From Paenarthrobacter nitroguajacolicus (lineage in GTDB: Bacteria; Actinomycetota; Actinomycetes; Actinomycetales; Micrococcaceae): a DNA stretch of 64,000 nucleotides. Shown here one piece after another: positions 60,283 to 64,000 of the stretch (its first letter is position 1; each line of letters begins with the position of its first letter). The notes below the pieces were generated by a model. The model was not told the DNA's origin and did no database searches. It worked only from the letters and a program-made list of their open reading frames with translations. The position numbers and the translations under genes are program-made. The stretch lies in the NCBI RefSeq assembly GCF_007786235.1, contig NZ_VNFK01000002.1, positions 1 through 64,000 of the forward strand, given 5' to 3'.

Positions 60283-61992
60283 CCTGACCAGCATGCCGGA
60301 GACGCGGGCCGCGAAGGCGAGGACGGTGGCTGAAAATTCCATCACGTCCGTCGCCGCGCGCTGGCCGTGACCGCCGTCGTGTTCTGAGAGCAGCCACGCG
60401 GATCCACCGTGGCGGCGGACAGCGTCCACGAAGTCGACGGCGGCATGGTTGTCCACACGCTCGTCGCGGCCCAGGACGCAGCAGAGAATGGGAGGTGTGC
60501 CCGCCGGGGACTGCAGTCCCGCCGCCACTTGCAGCGGAGAGTAGAGTGCCCTTTCCTGCTGGGAGCACTCACCGTCGGCACCGAACTCGTGGAGCCATTG
60601 CGTTCCCAACCCGTGGCGGTCAAGATTCACCGTATCCAACAGGGGTGCCACGGCCACCACGCCACCAAAGGAAGCCGGCGATAGCAGGGCAGCCGATGTC
60701 ACAACGAGGCCACCATGCGAGGCCCCGAACGCTACCGTCTGAGCTGGCGTGCTCCACCCGGCCGCGGCGAGAAACTCGGCAACGTCCACCAGGTCGAGGA
60801 CGGTACGCAGCTTGCGGGGGCCGCGGCCGGCGTCATGCCAGGCGTCGCCGAGTTCTCCGCCGCCGCGCAGATGCGCCGCAACATACACGCCGCCGCTTTC
60901 CAGCCAGGCCGGCACGCTCGGCTCGGCTTCGGTGCGATGCTTGACGCCGAACCCGCCGTAGCAGGTGAGGATGAGCGGCAGGGGACGGAGCGGCAGGCCG
61001 TCGGCAGCAAGGTCCGCCGCGCGTACGGACACGGTGAGGGGGATGTCGACGCCGTCACGCGCCTTTGCGAAGAGGCGTCGGTGAACGAAGCGCTGGGGGT
61101 GGAGCGGCAAGGGGACCTCGGCTGGGGGCAGCTCAAGACAGTACACGCCGGATGGCCGTTCCGGTGATGCTGAATGCATCCACAGGACGTCGTTACCAGA
61201 TGCCGCATGGACAGCGAAGGATGTCACATGTTCCGCGGGGGAAAGTCGGTGTACGGGTGTCCCATCCAGTAGAACTGTCGTGCCGCTGCAGGACTCCGCC
61301 AGCGTGAGTCGGCTGGGAACGGGGGCCGGAGCGTCAACCCATGTTTCGTCCCGCCACTGCCATGATCTGCTGTCCCTGCCGGGCGTTGCTGCGGTGATTC
61401 GAAGCATTCCCTCCCGAAGTGACAGGGAGAGGCGCGACCCGCTGCCCTCGGATTCAAGCGTCCCGGGTAGGGGAATCTCCGTCCGTCCTCCGGTTCTAAG
61501 GTCTGCGGAGGTGATTCTCTGCTGGGGTGGCTTACCGGAGAGGATCCACAGAGCGGCTCCGTTGGGTTCCCAAACCGGTGCCGAGTACCATGCCGAGATG
61601 CCTGGAATCCTGATAGGGGCGGTGTCTTCGGCAAGGATCCACAGCCCGGCGAGCTCTGTCCGGGGAGTGCTCAGCAGGGCAGCGACGGTGAGGCCATCGG
61701 GCGACAGCGTGAATCCGCGGACCACAGATCCTGGCGGTGCCGGCAATCTGACGCCGACCCGGGACACGATGTCCCGGACCTTCCAGGCTGCACGGAGCTC
61801 GGGCTCGGATGCCACATGCAAGGACGGGAAGTCTTCGCCGAAGCCGCGCCAGGTGTACGCTGCTCGCCCGGATTGGACCTGGGGCAGGCCTTGCCGTGGA
61901 GATGAATCCCACCGTTCCAGCAATGCGCGGAACCGGTCCTTCAGCTCGAAGCCCGGGATGCTTCCTCCGGGGGTGGTGTCCACGCCGCTCAC
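60256..61992 (-). CDS. Prolyl oligopeptidase family serine peptidase (S9)
   Basis: A 578-residue protein with an N-terminal beta-propeller and a C-terminal alpha/beta hydrolase. YGGFGVKHRTE and HLRGGGELGDAWHDAG are S9A signatures. The nucleophile Ser is in FGASHGGLVV, Asp in RDERVDNHAA and His in EHDGGHGQR. It has no signal peptide, so it is cytosolic. It cleaves peptides of about 30 residues or less after Pro. Its start overlaps the propeller gene's stop by four bases. Next to a 33-residue peptide gene it is a natural candidate for leader removal; a Pro is present at residue 31 of that peptide. Confidence 0.88.
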   Translation of the reverse strand: MSGVDTTPGGSIPGFELKDRFRALLERWDSSPRQGLPQVQSGRAAYTWRGFGEDFPSLHVASEPELRAAWKVRDIVSRVGVRLPAPPGSVVRGFTLSPDGLTVAALLSTPRTELAGLWILAEDTAPIRIPGISAWYSAPVWEPNGAALWILSGKPPQQRITSADLRTGGRTEIPLPGTLESEGSGSRLSLSLREGMLRITAATPGRDSRSWQWRDETWVDAPAPVPSRLTLAESCSGTTVLLDGTPVHRLSPAEHVTSFAVHAASGNDVLWMHSASPERPSGVYCLELPPAEVPLPLHPQRFVHRRLFAKARDGVDIPLTVSVRAADLAADGLPLRPLPLILTCYGGFGVKHRTEAEPSVPAWLESGGVYVAAHLRGGGELGDAWHDAGRGPRKLRTVLDLVDVAEFLAAAGWSTPAQTVAFGASHGGLVVTSAALLSPASFGGVVAVAPLLDTVNLDRHGLGTQWLHEFGADGECSQQERALYSPLQVAAGLQSPAGTPPILCCVLGRDERVDNHAAVDFVDAVRRHGGSAWLLSEHDGGHGQRAATDVMEFSATVLAFAARVSGMLVRSGQPAPPA

Positions 61993-63206
61993 CGCCCCAC
62001 CGTGTCGCCGGGGAGGTTGCGCGCCGTTGAGAGCCAGGCGAGGTGCCCGCCGTCGTGCAATGGTGTATCCAGGTGGTGCGTTATCAGGGGTGCTCCGGGC
62101 ATCAGGGTGTCCACGAGATGGAGCTCGCCGTGGCCTCCACGGGTCACGGCGACAAGCTCGGAATCAGGCGAGGCTGCGATGGCCCTCCGCTCGGCGTTGT
62201 CCCACGGCTCGTGGCCCGGTCTGGGGGCGCCGTCCATCGCCGGGAGACGCCAGATGGCGCGAAGCTCCAGTTTCTCGGGTGAGCGCAGCTCATGCATGGT
62301 GAGTTCGTCGCCGTCCGGGTGGATCCGCGCGGCGGCAATGCCTGTGGCGGTGAGCGCGAACCTGAAGACCAGCCCCGGTCCCAGCGGGGCGGTGCGTGTC
62401 AGTCCTGTATCCACATGGTGCACCCATAGCGCGTTTGACCATGCGGCCCAGTTGCGCGGTTCCTCTCCACCATTGCGCAGAACGGCCACCACGATTCGCT
62501 TTTCAGGGCAGAACCTGAGGAAGTAGGCCCTGCCGGCGATGCCCCACGGCACGGTTGGCAGGGTCTTCGGTTGCGGTTTACGGATATCGAAGCGTTCCAA
62601 CCCTGGTCCCGTGGCCACGAACATGGTGCCGGTGAGGGGATCGAAGGCGTCGCCGTGTCCATCGGCGGAGACTCCGACCTTCAGGCCCTGCAGGGGTGGG
62701 CAATGGATCCCTTCGGCCAGGATGCGTTCGACGCTGAAGGACTCGATGGCACCCGGTTCGCGGTGGCGTACGACGGCGACCGGACCGTCGGGCGTTTCAC
62801 CCACCACTACTCCCGGTTCCCCAACCCGGGTGCGGATACGGCGGGAGGCAGGGCCGCCGTCTGACTTCAGGTCAACGATGGTGAGCAGGTCGCTCCACGG
62901 TTCCCATGAGAGGCCGAGGCCGGTGGTGACAGCGACGTACCGGCCTGTCGGATCGCAGGCCAGGTGTTCACCCGGAATGGCCACCGGGAAGAGTAGGGGA
63001 TTCGTATCAGTGAATCCATCCACGATCACCAGAGCACCGCCGGCGTCGTCGACGAAGGCGCACTTCCCGGAGCCCAGGGGCAGGATGCCCGCATGTTCTG
63101 CCAGGACTACGGAATCGAGGCTGCGGTGAATGGTGCCACTGGTCGGGTCCATGAATGCCACGGATGCCGCGTTCTGGTCTGCGACCATCAGGATTTCGTC
63201 TCTCAA
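61989..63206 (-). CDS. Beta-propeller-like protein, function unknown
   Basis: A 405-residue protein built of propeller-type repeats, for example LACDPTGRYVAVTTGLG, AFDPLTGTMFVATGPGLERF and IAASPDSELVAVTRGGHGELHLVD. TTG 63206 is chosen because AAGGGAG lies five to six bases upstream; the longer frame to 63749 crosses the peptide gene. It has no signal peptide. It is coupled to the prolyl oligopeptidase and shares the metal-box promoter region with the divergent peptide gene. It may bind substrate peptide or be an enzyme subunit; the family was not recognised. Confidence 0.75.
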   Translation of the reverse strand: MRDEILMVADQNAASVAFMDPTSGTIHRSLDSVVLAEHAGILPLGSGKCAFVDDAGGALVIVDGFTDTNPLLFPVAIPGEHLACDPTGRYVAVTTGLGLSWEPWSDLLTIVDLKSDGGPASRRIRTRVGEPGVVVGETPDGPVAVVRHREPGAIESFSVERILAEGIHCPPLQGLKVGVSADGHGDAFDPLTGTMFVATGPGLERFDIRKPQPKTLPTVPWGIAGRAYFLRFCPEKRIVVAVLRNGGEEPRNWAAWSNALWVHHVDTGLTRTAPLGPGLVFRFALTATGIAAARIHPDGDELTMHELRSPEKLELRAIWRLPAMDGAPRPGHEPWDNAERRAIAASPDSELVAVTRGGHGELHLVDTLMPGAPLITHHLDTPLHDGGHLAWLSTARNLPGDTVGR

Positions 63207-63227
63207 AAGTGCTCCCTTGTCGTTAAG

Positions 63228-63254
63228 TTGAGAATCATTCTCATTAACTATAGT
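63228..63254. promoter_or_regulatory. Fur/Zur-type palindrome overlapping a divergent promoter
   Basis: TGAGAATCATTCTCA at 63229-63243 is a perfect 7-1-7 palindrome that fits TGAnAAT-N-ATTnTCA of Fur/Zur sites. An outer GTTAA/TTAAC pair extends it. TTGAGA (63228-63233) and TATAGT (63249-63254) resemble -35 and -10 elements for the peptide gene, with a short 15-bp spacer, so a bound repressor would occlude the -35. It also lies 23 bp from the start of the divergent propeller-peptidase operon. Confidence 0.72.
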
Positions 63255-63310
63255 GTGGCGATGTCGCCGCAACAGCGGTGACGACCAACACCATCGAAAG
63301 GAGACCAACC

Positions 63311-63412
63311 ATGGAGAAGACCACGGTTCTGGTTGAAGTTGAAGAGACCGAGCAGCTGGCGCACCTGTCGGCGACGCACTCGAACGCACTGGTCGAAAAC
63401 CCCTTCGACTAG
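63311..63412 (+). CDS. 33-residue peptide, candidate RiPP precursor
   Basis: GAAAGGAG lies ten bases before ATG 63311, an excellent ribosome site. The 33-residue peptide has a Val/Glu-rich first half (VLVEVEETEQLA at 6-17), a second half with His18, Ser20, Thr22, His23 and Ser24, and ends NALVENPFD. It has no Cys, so thiazoles and lanthionines are excluded, while Ser/Thr azolines are possible. The short acidic leader-like half, the position first in an operon, the following terminator hairpin and the RiPP-like gene behind it all suggest a precursor. The family is unknown to me. The leader/core boundary is not determinable. Confidence 0.7.
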   Translation: MEKTTVLVEVEETEQLAHLSATHSNALVENPFD

Positions 63413-63423
63413 TCACTAAGCCA

Positions 63424-63461
63424 GGGGGCGGGCGCGCCGGCGAGCCCGCCCCCTTAGTTTT
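63424..63461 (+). terminator. Hairpin between peptide gene and modification gene
   Basis: GGGGGCGGGC at 63424-63433 and GCCCGCCCCC at 63444-63453 form a perfect 10-bp GC stem followed by TTAGTTTT. It is 12 bases after the peptide stop. Such partial terminators are common after RiPP precursor genes, where they raise precursor mRNA over enzyme mRNA. Confidence 0.8.
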
Positions 63462-63495
63462 GCCACCGCCGGCGGCCAGACCCATCCGGAGGACC

Positions 63496-64000
63496 ATGGA
63501 ACACGCAGTAGACACTTTCGACGTTGACGGACGGATCACGGTCCGCAGCGGTGACGGCATCTTCTTCCGGGTACCCGGAGGAAGCACCCCGGGAACGAAT
63601 GGCGGGGCCGCTGACAGGATACGGGCGGAGCTGCTGGAACGACGCTTGGCCGGGCAACGTCCCGCGGCCGGCCGGGAACGTGTCAGCGTTGCGGGGCCGG
63701 GAGCAGGTCGGGTGGTTGGTGCCCTTGAGGCGGCCGGCGTGCTGGCCACTCCGTGGGACGACGCCCAGGATCCTGCTGTTCCAGGCCTGCTGATTCATCT
63801 CCCTTCCTCGCCGGCAGAGCGGACGCGTTTCGATCACCTCCCCGCCGCCGGAACCGCTGTGCTGCGCTGTTACGCGGAAGGCGAACTGGTGTTCCTCGAT
63901 CCACTGGCACTCAGCCCCCGGGATCCTTCGAGCACACAGATTCTCCGCCGCAGGCTTGCAGCATCCGCAGCCGCAGCCGAGTTGAAAGCCTGGCTCCAGA
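63496..64000 (+). CDS. Putative TOMM/RiPP leader-binding or cyclodehydratase-partner protein (partial)
   Basis: ATG 63496 follows GGAGGACC and the frame stays open for 168 codons to the window edge. Residues about 5-85 (FDVDGRITVRSGDGIFFRVPG through GALEAAGVLATPW) look like the RiPP-recognition/winged-helix N-terminus of the ThiF-like partner proteins of YcaO enzymes. Residues about 130-168 (VFLDPLALSPRDPSSTQILR, RRLAASAAAAELKAWL) resemble sequences I associate with TOMM cluster proteins. No nucleotide-binding or Cys-x2-Cys motif has appeared by the edge. It being coding is secure; the family call is by resemblance only. Confidence 0.6.
   Translation, partial: MEHAVDTFDVDGRITVRSGDGIFFRVPGGSTPGTNGGAADRIRAELLERRLAGQRPAAGRERVSVAGPGAGRVVGALEAAGVLATPWDDAQDPAVPGLLIHLPSSPAERTRFDHLPAAGTAVLRCYAEGELVFLDPLALSPRDPSSTQILRRRLAASAAAAELKAWLQ

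Noticed and set aside
63311..63412. Lanthipeptide, lasso peptide or thiazole-type precursor
   Set aside because: The peptide has no Cys, excluding lanthionines and thiazoles, and no lasso-type Thr at the penultimate leader position with B/C protein genes was seen in the window.
63454..63837. Minus-strand frame of 127 codons over the partial RiPP-type gene
   Set aside because: It is Arg/Pro-rich and overlaps a plus-strand frame with a strong ribosome site and family-like sequence.

Overview
The window looks like chromosome of a Micrococcaceae actinobacterium (Arthrobacter or Paenarthrobacter type). The evidence is high-GC coding, a mycothione reductase, the actinobacterial trio of histidine phosphatase, DUF3090 and SCO1664-family proteins, three GAF-ANTAR genes or relics, and GTG/TTG starts with GGAG-type ribosome sites. 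No rRNA, tRNA, CRISPR array, riboswitch or intact insertion sequence was seen. The window is mostly accessory catabolic and transport gene content, with broken genes at the block boundaries.

Layout. 1-1030: an IS110 transposase tail and a frameshifted relic. 1033-17899: a carbohydrate regulon containing three Gfo/Idh/MocA dehydrogenases, two TIM-barrel isomerases, two SDRs, two VOC proteins, a KDPG-type aldolase with a P-loop kinase, two MFS carriers, a sugar ABC importer and a LacI-family regulator. Identical 12-base operator-like repeats lie upstream of three of its transcription units. 18100-24300: fragments, a zinc-ribbon protein, an APC permease, a run of GAF-ANTAR signalling genes (one broken) and a PEP-mutase-family enzyme. 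24496-26531: the conserved phosphatase/DUF3090/SCO1664 trio. 26755-30502: a MatC-like carboxylate carrier with a PrpF/GalD-like isomerase and a divergent LysR regulator. 30601-38205: a repeat-containing secreted protein, mycothione reductase, gene relics and a glycogen-debranching-type glucosidase.

35346-54042: an amino-compound catabolic regulon. A GntR/FCD regulator is encoded after gabT and gabD. A palindrome ATTGTTGACAAT (or a close variant) lies upstream of five transcription units: a 76-residue protein, a cupin, gabT-gabD-GntR, a polar amino-acid ABC importer with a sarcosine-oxidase-like flavoenzyme, and a long operon of HAD, flavin oxidoreductase, aldehyde dehydrogenase, tartrate/D-malate-type dehydrogenase and hydroxyacid dehydrogenase. 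A deletion-riddled mmsA relic and an alcohol dehydrogenase follow.

54107-64000 is the most interesting part. A good IdeR/DtxR iron box precedes a complete oligopeptide/nickel-type ABC importer, followed by a CbbX-type AAA+ ATPase. Converging on it is a two-gene operon encoding a beta-propeller protein and a prolyl oligopeptidase. Divergent from that operon, behind a perfect Fur/Zur-type palindrome TGAGAATCATTCTCA, is a 33-codon peptide gene, then a terminator hairpin, then the start of a protein that resembles the leader-binding/cyclodehydratase partner proteins of YcaO (TOMM) RiPP clusters. I read this as a candidate metal-regulated RiPP locus, possibly a peptide metallophore with its own importer. 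The rest of the cluster lies beyond the right edge, so the assignment is inference.
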